From Bacteroidales bacterium UBA3382 (GTDB taxonomy: Bacteria > Bacteroidota > Bacteroidia > Bacteroidales > UBA932), in NCBI GenBank assembly GCA_002358965.1, contig DEPW01000063.1:1-20290 (forward strand): 20,290 nucleotides of DNA, read 5' to 3'. This document shows positions 1 to 7,014 of this stretch, piece by piece. The notes under the pieces were generated by a model that ran no database searches, had not been told where the DNA came from, and saw only the letters and a program-made list of their open reading frames with translations. A program made the position numbers and the translations under genes. Numbering within the stretch: the first letter of the stretch is position 1; the number at the start of each line of letters is the position of its first letter.

Positions 1-246
1 GGCGGCGTAACGGGTCGAAACTATGATGCAAACGTCGGTATCCCTTCCATCACCGCCTGCTACTGGGGAGACAACGGCCAGACACAAGGCATCGGTGAAG
101 ACCAGGTAGGTACCGGCGGAACCACACAGGTGACGGACGGCGACTGGACGGCAGCGATGAACGCCATGAACACGGCATTGCAGAATGCAGGCTGGCAGTA
201 TGTAACAGGCGGCAGCGATGCTCCGCTCACGCTGCGGAAACAGTAA
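1..246 (+). CDS. C-terminal end of a GLUG-repeat surface protein (partial)
   Basis: The reading frame is open from base 1 and stops with TAA at 244-246, giving 81 residues of a C-terminus whose start lies outside the window. It holds a Gly/Asn-rich repeat edge (GGVTGRNYDANVG), then ITACYWGDNGQTQGIG, a Trp-containing segment with AMNTALQNAGWQY, and the end PLTLRKQ. This order (ACYW, GIG, DAMNTAL-like, LxTLxKQ) matches the ends of Bacteroidales GLUG-motif or fimbrillin-like extracellular proteins as I remember them. Such proteins are exported and often adhesin-like. The visible part has no catalytic residues and no type IX sorting domain. Family assignment is recognition by eye; the function of the whole protein cannot be judged from this fragment. 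Confidence 0.7.
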   Translation, partial: GGVTGRNYDANVGIPSITACYWGDNGQTQGIGEDQVGTGGTTQVTDGDWTAAMNAMNTALQNAGWQYVTGGSDAPLTLRKQ

Positions 247-487
247 AATCAGAAATCCCGACATGGCTAAGGGTGTGAAAGATGACACCCTTGCGGAACA
301 TGCCGCTGCTCCCTGCAACAAAGCCTCAGTTTGAGAATGGGCGTCTTGAGCCCTCGGAATCCATACTTATAAATAATCGTTATGATTGCAAAGCTCTGCG
401 TATAAGTACTTTACGATATATTTAGTTAAGTCGGGATGTGCCCTGTGGTGCAGGGCGAAATAGTATATGCAGATTGGCGAAGTCAGT
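247..487. other. gene-free stretch with two small hairpins
   Basis: No convincing gene is present. A perfect 8-bp stem (269-276 with 285-292, 8-nt loop) lies 22 nt after the surface-protein stop but has no T tract, so it is at best a weak 3'-end structure. A second stem (440-445 with 451-456, 5-nt loop) is GC-rich and also lacks a T tract on either side. Two pairs of 8-bp inverted matches (255-262 with 430-437; 364-371 with 401-408) are nested here, but that many short matches are expected by chance in a stretch this size. The middle (about 360-425) is AT-rich. Confidence 0.5.
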
Positions 488-531
488 AAAAAAAACGAGA
501 TGACTTGAAAAGTCGCCTCGCTTTTTTTTTT
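488..531. terminator. bidirectional intrinsic terminator
   Basis: An 11-position stem (496-506 with 510-520, one A-C mismatch and one G-T pair, tight GAA loop) is flanked by eight A on the left (488-495) and ten T on the right (522-531). It therefore reads as stem plus T tract on both strands. It lies 21 nt past the POT transporter stop on the minus strand and would end that operon. It can also stop transcription coming rightward from the surface-protein gene. Confidence 0.88.
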
Positions 532-552
532 GTTTAGGAGTTCCTGCTGCCG

Positions 553-2235
553 TTATTTCGTGGCGCTTTCCAGCCTCTTCATCATCGAGAAGATGATAAG
601 GCATGATATCACGCAGAGCACGATGAGGATTGTCCAGAGTATCCACAAAGGAAGTCCTCCCCAAAGTGTGCCGATGATCATGGTCATGTAGTTGCCCACG
701 GCTGTGGCGCCGAACCAAAGTCCCATCATCGCTCCTTTGTATTTAGGCGGTGCCACTTTGGAAACGAACGAGATGCCCATAGGGCTCAGGAAGAGCTCTG
801 CGAAGGTGAGCACGAGGTATGTCGAAACAAGGACATTGGGCGATACCCGGTAGTCGGCAGTGGTGCTTGCAAGGTCGTCCGGTATAGGAAGCCCCAGCGA
901 GCTTACGGCCATTATGAGGAATCCCACGGCCGCTATAGCCATGCCGATGCCTATCTTGCGCGGAGCCGAAGGCTCTTTGCCTCTCTTGGCCAGCGCCCCG
1001 AACACTGCCATTGACACAGGTGTGAGCGCAACTACGAAGAACGGATTGAATTGCTGGAACATCTGCGGCAATATGTCTATCGGCTCTCCGTCCAGACGGA
1101 AATATTTCCAAACCAGGCCTCCGAGGGCGAGTACGGTGACGATCCCGGAAACGGCCTTGCTTGAGCGTTTTTCAGACTGGAATACAGAGAAGATCGCATA
1201 GACGGCGATGATTATCAGTATGAGATTCACTACATCGAATTCCATGCTGGTTATGCCGCTTGCGGTCTGTGCCGTGTAGTCCCTTGCGAAGAATGTGAGT
1301 GTAAGGCCGTTCTGGTGGAAGGCCATCCAAAAGAATATGACTACTGCGAAAACGAGCACGAGCGCCGTGATGCGCGATCTTGTCTGTGCAGGAGTGAGTT
1401 CGACAACCTCCTTGTTTTCGGAGGAAAGCTGTTTCGCGGTGACATCGGCATGTTTGAAAGTACGCCTGAAGCAAATATAAATCAGCATCGATACAATCAG
1501 CGAAATGCAGGCTACGGCAAAGCCCCAGTGGTACGCGCCGGCAAGGGTGTCGATGTAATGTTGTGAAAATGTACCGAGCTGTGCAGGGTCGGCAAAGCCT
1601 TGCGCCTGTGCGAGAGTCTGGAACTTCGAAAGGGCGTCGGCTGTCATCGCCTCGCCTCCGTTCATGCTGTCGATATACTGGTGGGCCAGTGCAGGTATGT
1701 CGGAATTGTAGGTGAGGCCCTTTTCGCCCATGAAACGATCGGTTATCCATGAGGCCATCGTCGGGGCGAAGAGAGCGCCTATGTTGATTGCCATGTAGAA
1801 AATCGAGAATGCCGAGTCTCTCTTTTCGGAATATTTCGGGTCATCGTACAGGTTTCCTACCATGACCTGGAGATTGCCCTTGAACAGGCCCGTGCCCAGG
1901 GCTATCAGTATCAGGGCCGCTACCATCAGTACGATTGCCCCGGCACTGTCTCCGGTAGGTATGGCGAGGCAGGCGTAACCGGCGAACATTACGACTATGC
2001 CGGTCGTGACCATCTTGCCGTATCCGAATTTGTCGGCAAGCCATCCGCCGAATATCGGCAGGAAGTAGACCAAAGCAAGGAAGCCTGCGTAGATGTTTGA
2101 TGTTACCGTCCCTGAAAATCCGAATTTGGCTTGCAGGAACAAAGTGAAGATGGCGAGCATCGTGTAATAGCCGAAGCGTTCTCCGGTGTTGGCGAGAGCC
2201 AGTGCATATAGCCCTTTGGGTTGTCCTTTAAACAT
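553..2235 (-). CDS. POT/PTR2-family proton-coupled oligopeptide transporter
   Basis: A 560-residue inner-membrane MFS protein of the POT family, predicted to import di- and tripeptides with protons. Family marks: GERFGYY in TM1 (18-24); the TM4 segment LFKGNLQVMVG with conserved Lys119; FYMAINIGALFAP in TM5 (146-158); and FAELFLSPMGISFV and KYKGAMMGLWF near the C-terminus. A hydrophilic insert of roughly 65 residues (about 168-235) sits between TM5 and TM6, probably outside the membrane. In the family signature E-x-x-E-R-F-x-Y-Y the first Glu is replaced by Asn16, while Glu19 and Arg20 remain. The start is 19 nt past the rsmD stop, so it is most likely the last gene of the minus-strand operon, which ends at the 488-531 hairpin. 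Peptide specificity cannot be read from the sequence. Confidence 0.93.
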   Translation of the reverse strand: MFKGQPKGLYALALANTGERFGYYTMLAIFTLFLQAKFGFSGTVTSNIYAGFLALVYFLPIFGGWLADKFGYGKMVTTGIVVMFAGYACLAIPTGDSAGAIVLMVAALILIALGTGLFKGNLQVMVGNLYDDPKYSEKRDSAFSIFYMAINIGALFAPTMASWITDRFMGEKGLTYNSDIPALAHQYIDSMNGGEAMTADALSKFQTLAQAQGFADPAQLGTFSQHYIDTLAGAYHWGFAVACISLIVSMLIYICFRRTFKHADVTAKQLSSENKEVVELTPAQTRSRITALVLVFAVVIFFWMAFHQNGLTLTFFARDYTAQTASGITSMEFDVVNLILIIIAVYAIFSVFQSEKRSSKAVSGIVTVLALGGLVWKYFRLDGEPIDILPQMFQQFNPFFVVALTPVSMAVFGALAKRGKEPSAPRKIGIGMAIAAVGFLIMAVSSLGLPIPDDLASTTADYRVSPNVLVSTYLVLTFAELFLSPMGISFVSKVAPPKYKGAMMGLWFGATAVGNYMTMIIGTLWGGLPLWILWTILIVLCVISCLIIFSMMKRLESATK

Positions 2236-2254
2236 GATATTTAAGTTAAGAAGG

Positions 2255-2785
2255 TTAATTGTTTGCGAAAAATGAAAAGTGCACGCTTCCGTATTTCCTC
2301 TCTTTCGTGAAACCTTGGCATTCCGAAAAATCGTATGTCCCGGGGTGTTCGAGTATCAGCGTGCCGATGTCGGAGAGGAGGCCTTTCGCCCTTGAGGGGA
2401 TGGTGTCGAGGCCCTCGAGTGCGTAAGGCGGGTCTGCGAAGATGATGTCGTATTTGCGTGTGCAGATGTCGAGGAAATCGAATACATTGTGCCTCACGAC
2501 GGTTATGTTGCCGAAACCTAACCGCTTGGCTTCGTTCTTTATGAACCTTGCGTTTTCAGGCGACATTTCGATGCAGTGTATCTCTCCGGCTCCTCTTGAG
2601 GCGAACTCGTATGAAATGCTGCCGGTGCCGCCGAAAAGGTCCAGCACCGCAAGGCCCTCGTATTCATATTCGTTGGAAATGATATTGAACAGACCTTCTT
2701 TTGCAAAATCGGTGGTAGGTCTGGCGTCGTAGTGCGCAGGGAGATTGATCGTCCTGCCTTTGCTCGTTCCTCCGATTATCCTCAT
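2255..2785 (-). CDS. rsmD: 16S rRNA (guanine966-N2)-methyltransferase RsmD
   Basis: This 176-residue protein is predicted to methylate N2 of G966 in 16S rRNA during 30S assembly, using S-adenosylmethionine. Visible marks in order: N-terminal MRIIGGTSKGRTI; RPTTDFAKEGLFNII (22-36), the family's RPT-D-xxE-xLFN block; motif I VLDLFGGTGSISYE (47-60); an acidic motif II (CIEMSP, 71-76); and the catalytic DPPY at 118-121. The open frame runs on upstream to 3124, but that extension overlaps the preceding gene and lacks family sequence. ATG 2785 gives the canonical N-terminus. It follows the DUF3822 gene by 32 nt and precedes the POT gene by 19 nt. The length is about that expected for the family (about 180-200). 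Confidence 0.95.
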   Translation of the reverse strand: MRIIGGTSKGRTINLPAHYDARPTTDFAKEGLFNIISNEYEYEGLAVLDLFGGTGSISYEFASRGAGEIHCIEMSPENARFIKNEAKRLGFGNITVVRHNVFDFLDICTRKYDIIFADPPYALEGLDTIPSRAKGLLSDIGTLILEHPGTYDFSECQGFTKERKYGSVHFSFFANN

Positions 2786-2817
2786 ATATGTTCTCCGATA
2801 AAGTCTTTTGCGTGGTT

Positions 2818-3522
2818 TCAGAATATGATTTCCAGTCCGGAAAAATACCTGTACACCAGCATCTCCTGTTCGTGAGTGAGGCTGTTCCTGAAATATATGG
2901 TGGTTACTTCCGGATTGATCTGGAATTGTTTCAGGGCCGAAAAGATGAAATACATGGCGGTCGTGAAATCCGGGGCTTCGAACGAGTTGCAAAGAAGCAG
3001 CCTTTCGTCTTCGGAAACGGCAAGGGTCAGCAGCGAGTCCCTGTAAGATGCGATTACACGGTTGTGGCATTCCAGTTTCTGCAATTCGATGAGCATCGGA
3101 TACATTTCCGGTACAGGCTTGCAATCGGTCCTGATGGATGAAAGTATGGTTTTCAATACCGGATCATCGTCCGGAATCGCATATATGAGCACGGCGTTTA
3201 TGAAAGGGACGGGCAGGCTGTCTGTCCTTTCGTCTTCGGATACTGCCGCATATTCGGCGAGCAGGCTGCGCAGAGTGCCGTCTTCGGCCTGGCCGGGAAG
3301 CATCTCCAGAGGGGCCAGGGTGCATTTGTGCGTCCTGAACGAAACGAGGCATTCCTCGTACTGATAGGAGAAGACATGTGACGAATAGAGCTCTTCTATC
3401 CGGTTGTCTTCCTTTTCGGAGACGGTCCTGCCGTTACTGTCCGTTATCTTATAAGAATATCCATTCAAGTAGGCTTGAATGGATATTCCGTATCTTTCGA
3501 TATAGTCAGCCGTAGTCGCCAT
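2818..3522 (-). CDS. DUF3822 family protein
   Basis: A 234-residue protein without signal peptide or membrane segment, hence probably cytoplasmic. It resembles the Bacteroidetes DUF3822 family, commonly found next to rsmD as I remember it; no function is established. The second half alternates predicted beta strands with a helix (DSLLTLAVSEDERLLLCNSF, then an AMYFIFSALKQF helix and TTIYFRN strand). This resembles the second subdomain of actin-fold proteins such as PilM/GspL, but that likeness is my inference. No phosphate-binding Gly-rich loop is obvious, so ATPase activity is doubtful. ATG 3522 leaves 4 nt after the upstream stop (3527-3529); the alternative ATG at 3546 would overlap the upstream gene by 20 nt. 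Co-transcription with rsmD is very likely. Confidence 0.75.
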   Translation of the reverse strand: MATTADYIERYGISIQAYLNGYSYKITDSNGRTVSEKEDNRIEELYSSHVFSYQYEECLVSFRTHKCTLAPLEMLPGQAEDGTLRSLLAEYAAVSEDERTDSLPVPFINAVLIYAIPDDDPVLKTILSSIRTDCKPVPEMYPMLIELQKLECHNRVIASYRDSLLTLAVSEDERLLLCNSFEAPDFTTAMYFIFSALKQFQINPEVTTIYFRNSLTHEQEMLVYRYFSGLEIIF

Positions 3523-3526
3523 GCCA

Positions 3527-4207
3527 CTATTCCCAGTTACCGGCATTGTTGTTAGGCGAGGTGATGCTGCCTACCATGAGACCAGGGTATTTCCCGGTGT
3601 CTTTCCTGTCTGCATCGAGGTTGATGCGCAGCTGGTTGTCCATACCTTTGAGCAGGCTCTTGTAAGGCATGCAAGCTTCGAAAAGAGGCACATCCACTCC
3701 TGACACTTTGCTTATGACGGCCTGCATGATGATGGAATCGCCGCTGAACGGAATGAATGCCAGCGAATCGATGTTGAAATTAGGTCTGTTGTTGAATAGG
3801 GTGTCTCTTACAGGAATGTCTGTTTCGATCCTGAATACAAGATCCTTGTCGCCATTGTCGTACATAGCCTGCAATTGCTCGGAAGTAATCTTAGGGTTGC
3901 GTTTCCTGATAGCTTCGGTATGAGCCACTGCGGCTGAATCGTCCATCGAGCCTACCTGTTTGATGATCTTGATGTTGCCGTTCCTGTAGAAGTCCTTGAG
4001 CGTGTCGATTGACTCGGCGAAGCGGTCGTAGGTGCTCTTGTAGGCTTCCTGAAGGGTCCTGATGTCTTTCAGCCTTTCGATGCCGACTGCTTCACGATGC
4101 TTTTGTTCTTTCTGGAAGTTGACCGGTTTCATCACGCTTGTGACGATAAGGTAGACGAGTCCCAAAATGATTATGGGCAGAATAACGATAGTAAGTACCT
4201 TTTTCAT
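3527..4207 (-). CDS. membrane-anchored protein of unknown function, one N-terminal helix
   Basis: I do not recognise the family. The 226-residue product starts MKKVLTIVILPIIILGLVYL, a single uncleaved-looking transmembrane helix (about 4-26) with positive residues on the inside. A charged, helix-rich stretch follows (about 33-80, QKEQKHREA to LKDFYRN), plausibly a coiled coil, and then a mixed alpha/beta domain rich in Asp and Ile ending in an Asn-rich tail (SPNNNAGNWE). Most of the protein should lie in the periplasm. ATG 4207 is chosen over ATG 4246 because it places the signal-anchor at the N-terminus; the longer form would prepend 13 residues. It is the first gene of the minus-strand operon, 4 nt before DUF3822, with a TAnnTTTG element 36 nt upstream of the start. 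Confidence 0.65.
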   Translation of the reverse strand: MKKVLTIVILPIIILGLVYLIVTSVMKPVNFQKEQKHREAVGIERLKDIRTLQEAYKSTYDRFAESIDTLKDFYRNGNIKIIKQVGSMDDSAAVAHTEAIRKRNPKITSEQLQAMYDNGDKDLVFRIETDIPVRDTLFNNRPNFNIDSLAFIPFSGDSIIMQAVISKVSGVDVPLFEACMPYKSLLKGMDNQLRINLDADRKDTGKYPGLMVGSITSPNNNAGNWE

Positions 4208-4243
4208 TATTGTAAATTTAATTTTGTTCCACAAAAAGTCCCA

Positions 4244-4251
4244 CAAAAGTA
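4244..4251 (-). promoter_or_regulatory. -7 promoter element for the minus-strand operon
   Basis: Read on the minus strand the bases are TACTTTTG, a full match to the Bacteroidetes TAnnTTTG element. It lies 36 nt upstream of ATG 4207. No clean TTTG is seen 19-21 nt further upstream, so the -33 half is weak or absent. Confidence 0.5.
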
Positions 4252-4304
4252 TACATTTTATTTAGTTCGCGCAATATAATTTTTATAAATTTTAAACAGT
4301 TTCT

Positions 4305-4312
4305 TAATTTTG
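4305..4312 (+). promoter_or_regulatory. -7 promoter element for the DHH-led operon
   Basis: TAATTTTG matches TAnnTTTG and sits 19 nt before ATG 4332. A TTTTT run at 4280-4284, 20 nt upstream, is a near match to the TTTG -33 half. The flanking DNA is strongly AT-rich, unlike the coding regions either side. Confidence 0.6.
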
Positions 4313-4331
4313 CAGCAATAATAGCAGTAAT

Positions 4332-5366
4332 ATGGTACTTGATTTCTCTGAACAGATGTCGGAATTCGTGAAAATCCTCTCCGATGGAAGGCGTTTTTGC
4401 ATTGTGGCACACACCTCTCCGGACGGGGACGCCGTCGGTTCATGTGTGGCGATGAAGGAATTCCTCAGGTGGCAGGGGAAGGAGGCGACGGTGGTTTTTC
4501 CCGACAGGTTTCCGGATTTTCTCGGCTTTCTTGACCCGGACAGGGATTTGCTCCTGTATGACAAGGAAAAGGAGACTGCGGACGGAGCGATTGCACGGGC
4601 CGATGTATTGATATGTCAGGATTTCAATTCGTTTTCGCGTGCCTCCGGGATGGAGGAGGCGTTACGCCGCTGCGGAGCAGTGAAGATACTCATAGACCAT
4701 CATATCGCCCCTGACACGACTGCTTTCGATCTCGTGTTTTCCTGTCAGGATGTGTCCTCGACTTGCGAACTGCTCTATTACATATTGAAATCGCATCCCG
4801 GGACCGCAGGCGACCCTTCAAGGCTTCCTGCACTGGCTGCGACCGCTCTTTTTGCGGGAATGACTACGGATACCAACAATTTTTCCAATTCGACATATCC
4901 GTCGACATTTTCCATGGCTTCGGATCTGCTTGCCGCAGGCGTGGACAGGGCCTCATTGCTCGAAGACCTTTACAACCGCTTTTCCGAAGGCAGGCTCAGG
5001 CTGATAGGGGAGCTGCTCAGGGACGGGCTGAAGATTGTAGACGGAAGGTTTTCATATATGCTGTTGCCGAAAAGCCTGCAGCGCAAATACGGATATTCGA
5101 AGGGCGATGTCGAGGGAGTGGTGAACAGACCGCTGGAAATCGAGGATATACTGATATCGGCGCTCTTTACCGAGGATGAGGGCTTCGTGAGGGTGTCCAT
5201 CAGGAGCAAACGGGATGTCGACGTAAACACTTTCGCGAAAGAGTATTTCAACGGGGGAGGGCATTTCAATGCTTCGGGAGGAAGGCTTCCGATGGACATT
5301 CGGGATGTGCCGGCATATTTTGAAAAAGTCGTTGCAGACTATGCCGCAAAGGCACACCTTTTGTAA
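4332..5366 (+). CDS. DHH/DHHA1 phosphoesterase, NrnA-like (nanoRNase / pAp phosphatase)
   Basis: A 344-residue cytoplasmic enzyme of the DHH superfamily, expected to hydrolyse short oligonucleotides and/or 3'-phosphoadenosine 5'-phosphate with Mn2+. All metal-site motifs are seen: HTSPDGDAVGS (27-37; His27, Asp31, Asp33), CQDFN with Asp97, the signature IDHH (Asp122, His123, His124), and TTDTNNF with Asp180. The C-terminal DHHA1 substrate domain carries GGGHFNASGG (308-317). Length and motif spacing fit NrnA-type proteins. Alternatives within the superfamily (cyclic-dinucleotide or pppA-type hydrolases) cannot be excluded, but no sensory or membrane domain is present. It heads the plus-strand operon; the next gene starts 23 nt after its stop. 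Confidence 0.92.
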   Translation: MVLDFSEQMSEFVKILSDGRRFCIVAHTSPDGDAVGSCVAMKEFLRWQGKEATVVFPDRFPDFLGFLDPDRDLLLYDKEKETADGAIARADVLICQDFNSFSRASGMEEALRRCGAVKILIDHHIAPDTTAFDLVFSCQDVSSTCELLYYILKSHPGTAGDPSRLPALAATALFAGMTTDTNNFSNSTYPSTFSMASDLLAAGVDRASLLEDLYNRFSEGRLRLIGELLRDGLKIVDGRFSYMLLPKSLQRKYGYSKGDVEGVVNRPLEIEDILISALFTEDEGFVRVSIRSKRDVDVNTFAKEYFNGGGHFNASGGRLPMDIRDVPAYFEKVVADYAAKAHLL

Positions 5367-5389
5367 CTTTACGATTTTCTGTGCTGACT

Positions 5390-5971
5390 ATGAAAATGAA
5401 GACCGAACAGATCAAGATTTTAGCAGTTGCCGCTGTCGCGGCGGCCTTGTCCTGCGTTTCGGGATGTACGAGCCAGAGTCTGGAAACCACTTACGCCAGC
5501 CTCGAAGACGCTATCGACAGATATATCACTACTAATTTTTCCGACTCTTCGGCGTATACCGTACACAGGTACTCCGGCTCTAACAGGATTACGGTCTTGC
5601 CTGCGGATTCCCTCGGTTTCGTGATGCCGGAGGATACGCTTATGGCAGGCGGGACGGTGACCTTCGATTATGCCCTGTATCTTTTCGACAGCTCTTTCCC
5701 GCCGCGCAACATGATAGCCGCAACGACGGAAGAGCTTGCCACGCAGGGCGGTGTCTGGGGGGATGAGAGCGTATTCGTTCCGGCCACGGTCAATCTTTCC
5801 GACAAGCAACTTTTGGAAGGGTTGCGCAAAGGATTGATGGGGGTATATGCCGGCGAGGAGTGTTACATACTTTTTTCACCCAAATACGGTTTCGGCAATA
5901 CGGAAATCAATGCCATTCCGAAAATGTCTTCGCTGATATACCATGTATGGGTGCTCGATATTGAAAATTAA
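5390..5971 (+). CDS. FKBP-like lipoprotein, single domain
   Basis: A 193-residue exported lipoprotein: basic start MKMKTEQIK, hydrophobic stretch, and lipobox VSGC with Cys26 as predicted acylation site. The rest resembles a diverged FKBP-type peptidyl-prolyl isomerase: TFDYALYLFDSSF (91-103, the DG-xxFDSS area), LLEGLRKGLMGVYAGEECYILF (141-162, the family's GxxxGLxxMxxGE block) and YGFGN...AIPKMSSLIYHVWVLDI (166-191, the YG...IPP...L-F-V-L end). The family's IPP is IPK here, so isomerase activity is uncertain and chaperone activity possible. ATG 5390 is preferred over a GTG at 5381 because it gives a clean signal peptide. An FKBP-like lipoprotein behind a DHH gene is, from memory, a recurrent Bacteroidetes arrangement. 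A second homologue follows directly. Confidence 0.82.
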   Translation: MKMKTEQIKILAVAAVAAALSCVSGCTSQSLETTYASLEDAIDRYITTNFSDSSAYTVHRYSGSNRITVLPADSLGFVMPEDTLMAGGTVTFDYALYLFDSSFPPRNMIAATTEELATQGGVWGDESVFVPATVNLSDKQLLEGLRKGLMGVYAGEECYILFSPKYGFGNTEINAIPKMSSLIYHVWVLDIEN

Positions 5972-6003
5972 CGATTCGACTGTAGAGAGATATGTTGCTA
6001 TAT

Positions 6004-7014
6004 ATGAAAAATTTGTTTCGTGTTGTTGTATTGGCATCCGTGACGGTACTGTGCTGGTCTTGCGCCAAGGAACCGTCGGACGATACTTATGCGTCCTCGA
6101 AAAAGGTGCTTGAAGCGTGGTTGAGGATCAATTATCCGGATGTCACTCCTTCCGGGAGAGGAATCTATGTGATAGACTCCGTGTCCGGGACGGGGCCCGC
6201 ATTGAATGACTCGGCGGTATATGCCTTTGTGGACTACAGCATAACCGATCTTGACGGGAATTATGTGGAAACCACCGATGAAGAGATTAACAAACGCCTC
6301 GGGACCTATCTGGCTTCAAATTACTATGGCCCCAAGGTGTGGGTCAGGAAGAACGGAGAGATTTACGCCGGTGTCGAAGACATGCTGGACATGATGAGGG
6401 TCGGCGGTTACATCAAGGCGGTGATTCCTTCGTGGCTGTTGAACGATGAAGTCTATGATGACATAGAGGATTATTATGACGATGATCCGGGTGGCGGACA
6501 CTATATTTACGAAGTATCGCTCGAATATGCGACGGACGATATCATGCAGTGGCAGATCGATACTCTCGAGAGCTATTCGCGCAAATATCACGGCGGACTG
6601 GATTCGCTGACGGAGGGATATTATTATGATGTGCTGAATGTCGGTACAGGGGACACCATACCGCATGACTCCACTATATATATAAGGTATATAGGAAAAT
6701 TGCTGGACGGCCATGTATTCGACACCAATATACGCGATACTGCCCTGAAGTACGGAATCTTCGATGAGACGAGGGATTACGATACGCCTTCCGAAGTGAA
6801 GATGTCCGAGTCGGCTTCGGGAATAACCATGGACGGCAGCACGGTCGTCACCGGCTTCGGCGAGACGCTGTTCAGGATGGACAACAATCAGGAAGTGGTG
6901 TCCTTCTTCTGGTCTTCGCTCGGATACGGCTCTCAAGGCAGCGGGAATGCGATTCCTCCGTTTTCACCGATTGTCTTCTATGTGTCGATAGTAGAATATG
7001 ACGAATATGAGTAG
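6004..7014 (+). CDS. FKBP-like lipoprotein with two tandem domains
   Basis: This 336-residue exported protein has the signal MKNLFRVVVLASVTVLCWSC, with Cys20 as probable lipid site; the lipobox CWSC is loose but acceptable for Bacteroidetes. Two FKBP-like units follow. Domain 1 (about 50-175) has YSITDLDGNYVETT, GVEDMLDMMRVGGYIKAVIPSW and a final YEVSLEY strand, with a very acidic insert (DDIEDYYDDD, 152-161) where FKBPs carry the loop before the last strand. Domain 2 (about 203-332) is closer to the family: YIRYIGKLLDGHVFDTN, GFGETLFRMDNNQEVVSFF, YGSQGSGNAIPPFSPIVFYVSI. ATG 5992, in frame and 4 codons upstream, is possible; ATG 6004 gives the more usual lipoprotein N-terminus. It overlaps the MATE gene by 17 nt. 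Likely a periplasmic folding factor or non-catalytic chaperone. Confidence 0.8.
   Translation: MKNLFRVVVLASVTVLCWSCAKEPSDDTYASSKKVLEAWLRINYPDVTPSGRGIYVIDSVSGTGPALNDSAVYAFVDYSITDLDGNYVETTDEEINKRLGTYLASNYYGPKVWVRKNGEIYAGVEDMLDMMRVGGYIKAVIPSWLLNDEVYDDIEDYYDDDPGGGHYIYEVSLEYATDDIMQWQIDTLESYSRKYHGGLDSLTEGYYYDVLNVGTGDTIPHDSTIYIRYIGKLLDGHVFDTNIRDTALKYGIFDETRDYDTPSEVKMSESASGITMDGSTVVTGFGETLFRMDNNQEVVSFFWSSLGYGSQGSGNAIPPFSPIVFYVSIVEYDEYE

Noticed and set aside
255..437. Nested inverted repeats suggesting an invertible promoter switch
   Set aside because: The arms are only 8 bp, match imperfectly beyond that, and such pairs are expected by chance in about 200-300 bp. No recombinase gene is in the window.
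440..456. GC-rich hairpin as a second terminator
   Set aside because: No T tract on either strand; the strong structure at 488-531 already explains termination.
2786..3124. N-terminal extension of the rsmD frame by 113 codons
   Set aside because: It overlaps the DUF3822 gene in another frame, and the family N-terminus starts exactly at ATG 2785.
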